A DNA stretch of 64,000 nt from Nitrospira sp. (GTDB lineage Bacteria; Nitrospirota; Nitrospiria; Nitrospirales; Nitrospiraceae): contig JADYYH010000004.1 of the NCBI GenBank assembly GCA_020853775.1, forward strand, positions 21,968 through 85,967, written 5' to 3'. This document shows positions 33,000 through 40,869 of the stretch, piece by piece. A model generated the notes under the pieces. That model was not told where the DNA came from. It ran no database searches and saw nothing but the letters and a program-made list of their open reading frames with translations. Numbering within the stretch: position 1 is the stretch's first letter; each line of letters starts with the position of its first letter. A program made the translations under genes and the position numbers.

Positions 33000-33752
33000 C
33001 TACGCCCGGCGTTCGCGCAGGCGCTTGGCGAGCAACTCCAGCGTTCCCGCGGTTCTGGTTGAATAGACTCGTTCCTTCTTCGAGCGTTTCTTATCCGCCA
33101 GGCAATCCTCGATCAGGGCGTGGAGATCTTCCAGGGTGTCGACATCGTTCCATGCTGGTAGGAGCGCAGTCTTCAGTCCATCCGCCGCCGCTTTCTGCTG
33201 AGTAAGCGCCAGGACCTGGTTCGTCGACCAGGGAATATGCTCAAAGAGGGCCGAATGCGGCCTGGTCATGCCGATCAGGTAGTATCCGCCGTCGTTGGCC
33301 GGCCCCAGGACCAGATCATGCCGGGTGAGCGCTGCAAAGGCATCGCGATAGTGCGTCAGTGGCAGTGACGGGACATCGGTTCCCACCAGGCAGATCTGCC
33401 GGTAGCCGCGGGCGAAGAGCTGGTCGAACGTGTGTCGCATGCGGGCGCCGAGGTCGTCGCCTTCCTGATCGAGGAGCGTTACCCCGTAGCGTGCCTCCAT
33501 GATGCGGAAAAACACGTGCGTGCTCGACGGGGCGCAGGCCAGTACGCGATCGAATGAGAGTTTGAACGTGTGGGCTGCCGCTTTGGTGCGTTCGAGGGTG
33601 TCGAGGACAAAGCTGCCGTGCAGTGTTGCCGCTTCGTCTTCGGTCAAGGCCGGGCAGAGCCTGGTTTTCACCTCTCCCGGGACCGGGGCTTTGGCAAAGA
33701 TGACCAGGGCTGCGGACGCAGGCTGTGTACGGTCCGAGGGTTGGGGACTCAT
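33000..33752 (-). CDS. DUF2064/TIGR04282 glycosyltransferase-like protein
   Basis: A 250-residue protein of the TIGR04282 family (rSAM/selenodomain-associated transferase 1, DUF2064), a nucleotide-diphospho-sugar transferase fold. Signatures are FAKAPVPGEVKTRL near the N-terminus and LVGTDVPSLP in the middle, followed by LGPANDGGYYLIG. It is encoded 4 bp downstream of the TIGR04283 gene, the pairing usually seen for these families. Partner enzymes such as an arsenosugar radical SAM protein are not visible nearby. Confidence 0.87.
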   Translation of the reverse strand: MSPQPSDRTQPASAALVIFAKAPVPGEVKTRLCPALTEDEAATLHGSFVLDTLERTKAAAHTFKLSFDRVLACAPSSTHVFFRIMEARYGVTLLDQEGDDLGARMRHTFDQLFARGYRQICLVGTDVPSLPLTHYRDAFAALTRHDLVLGPANDGGYYLIGMTRPHSALFEHIPWSTNQVLALTQQKAAADGLKTALLPAWNDVDTLEDLHALIEDCLADKKRSKKERVYSTRTAGTLELLAKRLRERRA

Positions 33753-33756
33753 GCGT

Positions 33757-34518
33757 TTATCTCACCATGCTGTAAAAATGTTGAAGACGATGCGGACTCA
33801 CCCCGATCCAGTACAGGAAGCGAAGGGTCCACATCAATAGAATTGTGCGAAGGGGGCCCTGTTGCTCCCATCGACGGAAGGCGGTCGCGACCTCATCCGG
33901 TAGGGACGCCAGCGGTCCGGCTCGTTTGAGTCGCCGCGTGAACTCGATGTCTTCCATCAGGGGAATGTCGGCAAATCCCCCCAGGCGTTCAAACACCGTG
34001 CGCCGGACAAAAATCGCCTGGTCGCCAGTGGCGATCCCGCTCCAGCGCGAGCGCAGGTTCATCAGCCTGCTAATGACGCGGGCCGGCAGGCGCGGGGAGT
34101 CGAAGCGAACATTGAAACGTCCACCGACGCAGGCGGCCTCGGCCAGCGCCGTCAGGACGGCCTGCCGAGCGTTCGTGGGGAGCAGTGTGTCGGCATGCAG
34201 AAACAGCAGGACATCACATCCGCTCGCGCCCGCGCCGGTATTGAGCTGTCGCGCGCGACCGCGCGGGGCAGGCAACAAGCGCATCGATCCGGTCTCGGGG
34301 GTGGGCAATGCACCCATTCGGTCGGTGAACGACTGCACGATGGCGCAGGTGTCGTCGGAACTTCCGCCGTCGACGATGATCGTCTCGTCGAATCCCAAGG
34401 CCTGCGTATGCGAGAGCGTCTGCCCGAGGCAACGGGCTTCGTTCAGCACCGGAATGATGACGGCAACGGTCATCGGGGCTGGCGGACCAGCGTGGTGGTG
34501 AGGGCCGTCCGCGACCAT
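33757..34518 (-). CDS. TIGR04283 family glycosyltransferase
   Basis: A 253-residue GT2-like transferase (rSAM/selenodomain-associated transferase 2). VIIPVLNEA near residue 19 begins the GT-A fold, IIVDGGSSDDT marks the first nucleotide-sugar contact, and FLHADTLLP is the D-x-D-like motif. The C-terminus has hydrophobic helices (TILLMWTLRFLYWIG) suggestive of membrane association. The ATG at 34518 abuts the stop of the upstream gene; an alternative start at 34473 would trim 15 residues. It belongs to the multi-gene minus-strand operon. Confidence 0.87.
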   Translation of the reverse strand: MVADGPHHHAGPPAPMTVAVIIPVLNEARCLGQTLSHTQALGFDETIIVDGGSSDDTCAIVQSFTDRMGALPTPETGSMRLLPAPRGRARQLNTGAGASGCDVLLFLHADTLLPTNARQAVLTALAEAACVGGRFNVRFDSPRLPARVISRLMNLRSRWSGIATGDQAIFVRRTVFERLGGFADIPLMEDIEFTRRLKRAGPLASLPDEVATAFRRWEQQGPLRTILLMWTLRFLYWIGVSPHRLQHFYSMVR

Positions 34519-34926
34519 TTACGCGGTCGGTTTGGGGTCCTTGAACATGAAGTACATGACGACGGCGACGGTGGACCAGAAGACCACCTGTTTATGCCAG
34601 AACAAGACTTCGCCGTAGTGAAAGAAGGCCAGACTGATCAGCACGGATCCTGCCATTAACGAATAGCGGACGGTCGGATTTTCCACGACCGCGTTAGACC
34701 AGACGGCGATGCCGCTGAAGTAGATCAAGAGCGGGACGACGTTAATCTCAAATCCGCCGCTGATGGAAAGGAACACGTCCAAAAAGCCGATGAACATCAA
34801 GGCCGTGCCGATCATCATCCCGAAGACGTGCGCCTGGCGTTCAGCGTTGCTTTCATCGTCCGGGCGATGCGGAGGCCGCCAGGACGGACGGGTAGAGGGA
34901 TCGGGGAGGTCGCTGGGAGGTGCCAT
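34519..34926 (-). CDS. Four-helix integral membrane protein, unknown
   Basis: A 135-residue protein I do not recognise. An N-terminal proline-rich and charged cytosolic segment (about residues 1-33) is followed by four predicted transmembrane helices (roughly 35-55, 60-78, 88-104 and 110-126) and a short KDPKPTA tail. It is tightly placed between a dCTP deaminase (2-bp gap) and a glycosyltransferase, so co-expression is near certain, but nothing shows its function. Confidence 0.8.
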   Translation of the reverse strand: MAPPSDLPDPSTRPSWRPPHRPDDESNAERQAHVFGMMIGTALMFIGFLDVFLSISGGFEINVVPLLIYFSGIAVWSNAVVENPTVRYSLMAGSVLISLAFFHYGEVLFWHKQVVFWSTVAVVMYFMFKDPKPTA

Positions 34927-34928
34927 GT

Positions 34929-36080
34929 TCAGGCCTTAAAATGTTTGCTGAGGGTGAGGGCTTGTCGTTGGTATGACGAGCCCAGCGCCGTCCCATAGAC
35001 TTGCGATGGGACCGTCAACATTCGATCATACACTACTTTGAAGAAGGTTTGCCCGTCATGAATCAGAAAGGGCACATCGTGAGGGCGGACTTCCAGCACG
35101 ACCTGCGTGCCGCGCATCGTCCCGTCGCCATAGCCGAAGCCCGGGTCGAAGAACCCCGCATAGTGCGTGCGGAGTTCGCCGCAGGCCGCTTCATACGCCA
35201 CCATTTCGGCGGCATACCCCGATGGAACGCGGATGCGTTCTTTCGACGCGAGGATGTAAAACTCTTCCGGCTCTAACAGCAGGCTGTCATGCCGGTGCCG
35301 CTTGAGCGGTTCCCAGAAATCCAGGGCTGCATAGTGACCGATCTTCGCCAGGTCGATGACATGGCTGTTTTTCTTCGCCCGATACCCGATGACGGCATCT
35401 TCGCGTGCGCTGCCGGTGAGGTCGATCCGCAGGAACAGCCCTCGGTCTGTCCGGAAGTCTTTGTGAGCGAGCGGCTTCGGGGAGGACGCATTGCGGAAGA
35501 GCAGCGGATCGGCGTCGTGCAATTTTTTGAGGGCGGTATCCGACACCGTCGCATCTCCCCGCACGAAACGGATTTGATTGAGCGAATCGCCGGTGCGGAC
35601 TTTAATGGCGAATGACCGGGGAACCACTTCCAGGTAGAGGGGGCCTGCATAGCCGGCCCGGATCTCATCAAACCCGGCATTGAGGTCGGTCACGACACGG
35701 GTGAAGACGTCCAAACGTCCTGTCGTGCTTTTCGGGTTGGCACGGGCACGGAGCGTGGCCGGCAGGTCGAGTTGCTCCAGGAGCGGTACCAGGTACACAT
35801 GGCCCTTCTCCAGAATGGCGCCTTGTGTCAGGTCCATCTCGTACATCACGAGATCGGACTGATAGAAATCGAGCACATTGAGCCGGCTGCTGATGGCCGA
35901 CAACTCGGGCAAAAAGCTGCTGATGAGCCGGTAGGCCTTTCTTCCCAGCCGCAAGTCCAGACTGGCCGGCTGGATTTGCCGGTCTTCGATCGGGGCGTCG
36001 GACTTGATGGCGCCCCGGGCGATCAGTTGGGTAATGTGCTGGTACGGCAGAATGCCCTTCGCGGACGCGGCACGTCTCAC
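34929..36080 (-). CDS. dcd: Two-domain dCTP deaminase-like protein
   Basis: A 383-residue protein of the longer, duplicated type of 2'-deoxycytidine 5'-triphosphate deaminase. Both halves carry family features: ANPKSTTGRLDVFTRVVTD and YAGPLYLEVVPRSF in the first, FFDPGFGYGDGT and TQVVLEVRPHDVPF in the second. The enzyme converts dCTP to dUTP, feeding dTMP synthesis. Translation starts at a GTG (36080) overlapping the stop of kamA as GTGA, which implies coupling. Which half retains all catalytic residues was not settled here. Confidence 0.87.
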   Translation of the reverse strand: MRRAASAKGILPYQHITQLIARGAIKSDAPIEDRQIQPASLDLRLGRKAYRLISSFLPELSAISSRLNVLDFYQSDLVMYEMDLTQGAILEKGHVYLVPLLEQLDLPATLRARANPKSTTGRLDVFTRVVTDLNAGFDEIRAGYAGPLYLEVVPRSFAIKVRTGDSLNQIRFVRGDATVSDTALKKLHDADPLLFRNASSPKPLAHKDFRTDRGLFLRIDLTGSAREDAVIGYRAKKNSHVIDLAKIGHYAALDFWEPLKRHRHDSLLLEPEEFYILASKERIRVPSGYAAEMVAYEAACGELRTHYAGFFDPGFGYGDGTMRGTQVVLEVRPHDVPFLIHDGQTFFKVVYDRMLTVPSQVYGTALGSSYQRQALTLSKHFKA

Positions 36081-37210
36081 AGGTGCTCACCCCCTCCGTC
36101 ACACCCGTTGCCGGCGGCCACCCATGAAGGGTGGGCGCCGACCATCGGCAACTCGCGGCCTTGAGGGGAGCCGGGCTGAGGATAATGATACGTATTGTTT
36201 TCGTAGTTTCTCAGCACTGCACCATCTTCGTCGAGATTGACGAGATATTCGCCCGGGAGCAGGGGAATCTTCCCGCCGCCGCCGGGGGCATCGATCACAA
36301 AGTGAGGAACCGCCATCCCGCTGGTGTGACCTTGCAAGGACTTGATGATCTTCAGCCCTGTCTCCACTGAAGTCCGGAAATGATTCGTGCCCTTGGTCAA
36401 GTCGGCCTGATACAGGTAATAGGGTTTCACGCGCGCCAGCAGGAGCTGGTGCATCAGCCGTTTCATGACCTCGGGATCATCGTTAACCCCCTTCAGTAAC
36501 ACAGTCTGTGCTCCCAGGGGAACCCCGGCGTCGGCCAGCATGCCGCAGGCGCGCTTTACCTCCGGTGTCAGTTCATCCGGGTGGTTGAAATGCAGATTCA
36601 TGTAGAACGGATGATATTTCTTGATGATCTCACAGAGTTTCGGCGTAATACGCTCGGGCAGGCTGCCCGGTACGCGCGTGCCGATGCGGATCAATTCCAA
36701 ATGGGGAATGGTGCGGAGTGATTTAAGGATTCGTTCCAAGAGGTGATCCGGCAGCAAGAGCGGATCGCCGCCGGACAGGATCACGTCCCGCACTTCCTGA
36801 TGTTCGCGCAGGTATGCGATGGCCCGGTCCAACTCGCCTTTTTTGAGGAATCCCGGTTTGCCGACCAGCCGCTTGCGGGTACAAAACCGGCAATAGATCG
36901 GACACTGGTTGGTGACCATCAAGAGCACGCGGTCTGGATACCGGTGGACCAAATGCGGCACCGGGCTCATCAGGTCTTCTTCGAGCGGATCATCCTCCGC
37001 ATCGGCATCGGCCATTTCAGCGCGATCGGGCACCACCTGCTTCCAGATGGCATCGCCTTTTTCCTTGATGGTGGCCAGCACGGTCGGGGTAATGCGCATG
37101 GGGTAGTCCCCCACGATGTCTTCGATTTCTTTGGCATCGACTCCGAGTCGCTCGGCCAGGTCTTTCGGCTTCACCACGCTCTGCGCCAGGATGCGTTTCC
37201 AATCCTCCAC
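36077..37210 (-). CDS. KamA family lysine 2,3-aminomutase-like protein
   Basis: A 377-residue radical SAM enzyme of the KamA/EpmB family. The [4Fe-4S] motif is CPIYCRFCTRKR (about residues 103-114), followed by LSGGDPLLL and the PLP-binding region PYYLYQADLTKGTNHFRT, then the conserved HFVIDAPGGGGKIPL. The family interconverts alpha- and beta-lysine; the related EpmB (YjeK) supplies beta-lysine for elongation factor P. No epmA or efp gene is in the window, so the product could also be free beta-lysine, an osmolyte precursor. Start is a GTG preceded by AAAGGA. Confidence 0.9.
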   Translation of the reverse strand: MEDWKRILAQSVVKPKDLAERLGVDAKEIEDIVGDYPMRITPTVLATIKEKGDAIWKQVVPDRAEMADADAEDDPLEEDLMSPVPHLVHRYPDRVLLMVTNQCPIYCRFCTRKRLVGKPGFLKKGELDRAIAYLREHQEVRDVILSGGDPLLLPDHLLERILKSLRTIPHLELIRIGTRVPGSLPERITPKLCEIIKKYHPFYMNLHFNHPDELTPEVKRACGMLADAGVPLGAQTVLLKGVNDDPEVMKRLMHQLLLARVKPYYLYQADLTKGTNHFRTSVETGLKIIKSLQGHTSGMAVPHFVIDAPGGGGKIPLLPGEYLVNLDEDGAVLRNYENNTYHYPQPGSPQGRELPMVGAHPSWVAAGNGCDGGGEHL

Positions 37211-37312
37211 GTGCCTATCCTTTCGCTGATGCCGTACCGGCCGGCGTCAGTTCCCGACATCTCGTCTGATCCGTGATTCTCAATGGTCGCACGGCGGGTG
37301 TCGGCGACCTCC

Positions 37313-37558
37313 TCACGGTTGCGCCTTTTCGTAGTGTGTCTGCAGGTGGGCCAGAATGTCGTGGGTTTCTGTGAGCACCGTGTCTCCGTCTTTCAAAACG
37401 GGGACATAGTATTGGCCGGAAACCTCGTAGACTTGTTTGCGCATCGGCCGGAAGTCCGGCACGACGACGTCTTCGTAGGAAAGGTGTAGTTCACCGAGGC
37501 GATCCCGAACGACCGCGCAATCGGGACACCATCGGACATGATAGAACGTCAGGGCCAT
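37313..37558 (-). CDS. Glutaredoxin-like (GST N-terminal fold) protein
   Basis: An 81-residue thioredoxin-fold protein with the dithiol motif CPDC (Cys11, Cys14), the cis-proline strand YYVPVLKDGD and the ETHDILAHL helix. That combination resembles small glutaredoxins or the isolated N-terminal domain of soluble glutathione transferases. The protein should reduce disulfides or glutathionylated partners. It lies 102 bp upstream of kamA on the same strand. Confidence 0.85.
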   Translation of the reverse strand: MALTFYHVRWCPDCAVVRDRLGELHLSYEDVVVPDFRPMRKQVYEVSGQYYVPVLKDGDTVLTETHDILAHLQTHYEKAQP

Positions 37559-37627
37559 GAGTACCTATTGGGGAACAGCGTGAATAGTAGACTGAACCGA
37601 TGAGAGCATGCCCGTCCTCATCCCACC

Positions 37628-39328
37628 CTACGCAGCGACGCTCGGCGCGATCGCACAAGGCGCCATGATGGCGTCGACCATGCCATGAATGATTTTTTTA
37701 TTGGCGGGACAGAGGGTGGCAAGGATTCCCCCCAGTTCGGCCTTGTCGCCGGCGACAAAATAATACGGAGATAAGCGAACCCGCCCCGACATCGGCACCA
37801 TCGTGTCACGTTGTTCATCCCAATAGGAAGCTTCGAACAAGCGGCCCTTGTGGAATTCCTGAAGTACGTAAGGAGTGGTCGGGAAGGACTGCAGCGCCTG
37901 CTCCAGCGCGGCGGCCCATTCCACTTGCGGCAGGTCATGCCCGATGGAGACGCCCCGGCTGCCCCAGGCCAATTCGGAAAATCCGGAGGGCTTGACCACC
38001 AACTGCCGTTCCTTCTGCGTCGTGTGGGCCAGGCGGCGAAAATCGGACACGGCCCGCCCGCTGATGGAGAGATGCGGGATGACGGCGGTCGGAGGCACCG
38101 GTTGCGGGTCGAGAATCCAGGTGCGAGGGAGTAATTGTCGCAAGGTCGTTCTTGTCTCGGCGGGCAATGTCTGTTCCCAGAATGGCTCAAGCTCGGGGTG
38201 ATGGAACAGCCCGAAGGCGAGCTTTTCCTCCAAGGCCGGCTTGTAAGGCGGCGTGACCGCCACGTGTCCTTTCTTGGCAGCATACATCATGAGCTCGGCT
38301 TTGGGGATGTTCTTCAAGTCGAAGAGCTCAAAAAACCGGTAGAGCAACCCGATCCTCCGCAATCCTTGCTCATCCTGAAGAAACAGCCCCTCATCGGTAC
38401 AACGAATCGCTCGCGGTTCGACATAAAACGCCTGAAAGCCGATGTCGCGCAGGCGCTGGGCCATCCATTCCATCTCGGGGCGGTACTCTTTCGCCTCATC
38501 GGAGACGACAATCGCAAGACACCCGTCCTGGTCGCCCTGCTGAGCACGCAGCATCGCGGCGAACCCCTGCAACATCCCGTCACGACCGGCAATCAGGGGA
38601 GTCCGTTCGGATGGTGTAGAACCGGACGAGTGGACGAGGCCGAGTTGAGCATCATAGGTGCGTGTCATGCAGGCCGTGAGGCCGATTCCGCCGGGAACGG
38701 AATCGAGCTCCGTGATCACCATGCCGTCGGTTGTCGGGATCACATCGGGCCGAATGATACCGGGTATGAGGTTGCGAAACCGGTTCATCCGGCTGAAGGT
38801 GATGAGGGATTCCGGTTTGCCCTGATCGAGATAGGCCGCAACCCATCCTGGCTGGGTCCCGCGGGCACTCTCGTGGTAGAGACGGTTCAAGGCCCGGTAA
38901 AAGGCCAGCAGGTCCTGCCCTAACCGCTGAAAAAATATGACTTCAGACGACGAAAGTGGAAAGGGAGTCGGAGAGAGGCGGAAGCGTACCGGGGAAACTC
39001 CAGAACCGGCCGTGGCTGTGCCCTGATCCGTTTCGGCGGAGCCATAGACTCCGGCGTGAACGAGCGCATCACGGATTGCGAGACAACGTCGGCGGGCTTC
39101 GTCGGAGTTCAACGGCTCACGTGAATGTTGTGCCAGTGCCAATGCAATATCCTCGATGCTCGCAGCGCAGTCGCATGCTTCGCAGTCGCGGTCGGATTCG
39201 AGGTGGAGCAAATCGTACCATGGGCTCTTGCACGGGTACAAGTCGCGACGGCGCCAGAGAGGCTCGCCGATGACTTCTGCCACCAGCCACAGGCTCGTGA
39301 TGGCAAAAATGCCGAATAGTAGGACCAC
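37628..39328 (-). CDS. ATP-grasp-like conserved hypothetical protein
   Basis: A 566-residue protein beginning with a short hydrophobic N-terminus (LLFGIFAITSLWLVAEVIG), which may be a membrane anchor, then a Cys-containing region (DRDCEACDC) and a large soluble domain. Segments such as GMVITELDSVPGGIG, LVVKPSGFSELAWGSRGVSIG and PYVLQEFHKG fit an ATP-grasp fold: a K-x-S-x-x-x-x-x-GS loop, then a Q-E-F hinge strand. I cannot name the ligase. It starts at a GTG and is divergent from the YkgJ-fusion gene with only 32 bp between start codons; the minus-strand neighbour downstream is glutaredoxin-like (69-bp gap). Confidence 0.65.
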   Translation of the reverse strand: MVLLFGIFAITSLWLVAEVIGEPLWRRRDLYPCKSPWYDLLHLESDRDCEACDCAASIEDIALALAQHSREPLNSDEARRRCLAIRDALVHAGVYGSAETDQGTATAGSGVSPVRFRLSPTPFPLSSSEVIFFQRLGQDLLAFYRALNRLYHESARGTQPGWVAAYLDQGKPESLITFSRMNRFRNLIPGIIRPDVIPTTDGMVITELDSVPGGIGLTACMTRTYDAQLGLVHSSGSTPSERTPLIAGRDGMLQGFAAMLRAQQGDQDGCLAIVVSDEAKEYRPEMEWMAQRLRDIGFQAFYVEPRAIRCTDEGLFLQDEQGLRRIGLLYRFFELFDLKNIPKAELMMYAAKKGHVAVTPPYKPALEEKLAFGLFHHPELEPFWEQTLPAETRTTLRQLLPRTWILDPQPVPPTAVIPHLSISGRAVSDFRRLAHTTQKERQLVVKPSGFSELAWGSRGVSIGHDLPQVEWAAALEQALQSFPTTPYVLQEFHKGRLFEASYWDEQRDTMVPMSGRVRLSPYYFVAGDKAELGGILATLCPANKKIIHGMVDAIMAPCAIAPSVAA

Positions 39329-39360
39329 GTGCAGGTTAGTGTTACAATGCCGGCCAGCTC

Positions 39361-40869
39361 ATGACGAGTCCACTCGTTCCAATCTCCCCAGCGAGTCCCG
39401 CACGACCCGTAGGGCAGTCTCTCCTGCAGATCGTGCCGAGCACGTCTTGTCTTCAGTGCGATGTGTGTTGCCGGTTTCCCGAGAAGGACAGCTTCTTGCG
39501 CCCCTTCTTCACGGGCGATGAGATCCGGGCAGCGGTCGCGGCCGGCCTGGCACCGGAACTGTTTCCGTCTACCGAAGGCGCACAAATTAATCTGGTCCCG
39601 AATCCGGCTGGTGAAGGATATGCCTGCCCGGCCTTCGACAGTGGGACCTCGCACTGTCGGATCTATGAGGTCCGCCCGCTGGACTGTCGACTCTATCCGT
39701 TTGCCTTGATGTGGGATGCTGAGCGCACCCATGTTCTCCTCGGGTGGGATACGAAGTGCCCCTATATGCGCGAGGCCCCCTCGTCGCTGGTGGACCAGGC
39801 AGTCGATGCGGTGGCGCAATGGATTGAAGCGGATGAGCGGGTGGACACGCTGGTTCGGTATCCCAGGCTTATCGGACGCTTTCAGGACGATGTCATCCCC
39901 TTGCGTACATTGGCACGGGTGACCGAACGTGTGCAGCAAGGAAAGGCGCGGATAACCAGGCATCCCCTGAGGATTCAGGACCGAGGGCGGATAGAAGCCG
40001 CAGTAGCCCTCGCCGCCGGGTTTCAAGAGACCCCGCTCGCGGCGGCGTCATTCGCCTACCATTACATCTGGCGACATCGGTTGACCTATACGTGGGCCGA
40101 CCTGGAGGGGCATCTGTGCCTGTTCGCCGAATCGCCCGACGGGATATTCCTGGCCTTGCCTCCCTTGGGGGAAGGCCCCATCGATCAGCCGACGGCCGAA
40201 GCCTTTCGCGTCATGCGGGACTGGAATGGCGATTCTCCCGTCAGCCGCATGGACAATGTTCCGGAGGCCTGCGTTCCCGCATTGCGTGCGTTGGGATATG
40301 AGGTGCGTGAAAAAGAGCCGGACTATCTCTACGCTGCGGCGGATCTCGTCGACCTTGCAGGAGAAGCGTACCGATCACCTCGCGCAGCCTGCAATCGCTT
40401 CATGCGCGAGCATGGCGGGGTGCTGGAACCCTACGATGCTCGCGATCAGACGGCTTGTGTGAGTCTGTTTCGTGAATGGAGAGAACAGAAGCTGCGGTCC
40501 GGATCGGATGAGTGGGCCAATGCTCTGTTGGATGATGCCGTCGGAGCCCATGAGACAGCGTTGTCGGCACATACTGAGTTGGGCCTCACTGGAGCAGTGG
40601 TGCGAGTCGGGGGGCGCATTCGAGCCTATACGATGGGGCTGTGGCTCAATCAATCTGTGTTCTGTGTCTTGCTGGAAGTGGCGGATCGGGATATGGTGGG
40701 GGCCGGCGCGTTCGTGTTTCGTGAATTCTGTCGCCAAGCGCTCGCCAAAGGTGCATGTTGGATCAATACGATGGATGATTCCGGTCTTCCGAGTCTGGCG
40801 AAAGCCAAGCATTGGTATCATCCTGCCCGATTGCTGCCGAATTATGTTGTGACGGAGTGCCGACGATGA
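39361..40869 (+). CDS. YkgJ cysteine-cluster and DUF2156 fusion protein
   Basis: A 502-residue protein joining two families. Residues about 28-160 are a YkgJ-type zinc- or iron-chelating domain: SCLQCDVCCRF, then ACPAF, HCRIYEVRPLDCRLYPF and a later KCPY, with about eight cysteines in the expected order. Residues about 195-502 match DUF2156, the acetyltransferase-like domain of MprF and LPG synthase (a GNAT-type fold): CNRFMREHGG, VFREFCRQALAKGA and WINTMDDSGLPSLAKAKHWYHP. Its stop codon overlaps the start of the next gene, a hybrid kinase, as ATGA, so the two are translationally coupled. Confidence 0.85.
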   Translation: MTSPLVPISPASPARPVGQSLLQIVPSTSCLQCDVCCRFPEKDSFLRPFFTGDEIRAAVAAGLAPELFPSTEGAQINLVPNPAGEGYACPAFDSGTSHCRIYEVRPLDCRLYPFALMWDAERTHVLLGWDTKCPYMREAPSSLVDQAVDAVAQWIEADERVDTLVRYPRLIGRFQDDVIPLRTLARVTERVQQGKARITRHPLRIQDRGRIEAAVALAAGFQETPLAAASFAYHYIWRHRLTYTWADLEGHLCLFAESPDGIFLALPPLGEGPIDQPTAEAFRVMRDWNGDSPVSRMDNVPEACVPALRALGYEVREKEPDYLYAAADLVDLAGEAYRSPRAACNRFMREHGGVLEPYDARDQTACVSLFREWREQKLRSGSDEWANALLDDAVGAHETALSAHTELGLTGAVVRVGGRIRAYTMGLWLNQSVFCVLLEVADRDMVGAGAFVFREFCRQALAKGACWINTMDDSGLPSLAKAKHWYHPARLLPNYVVTECRR

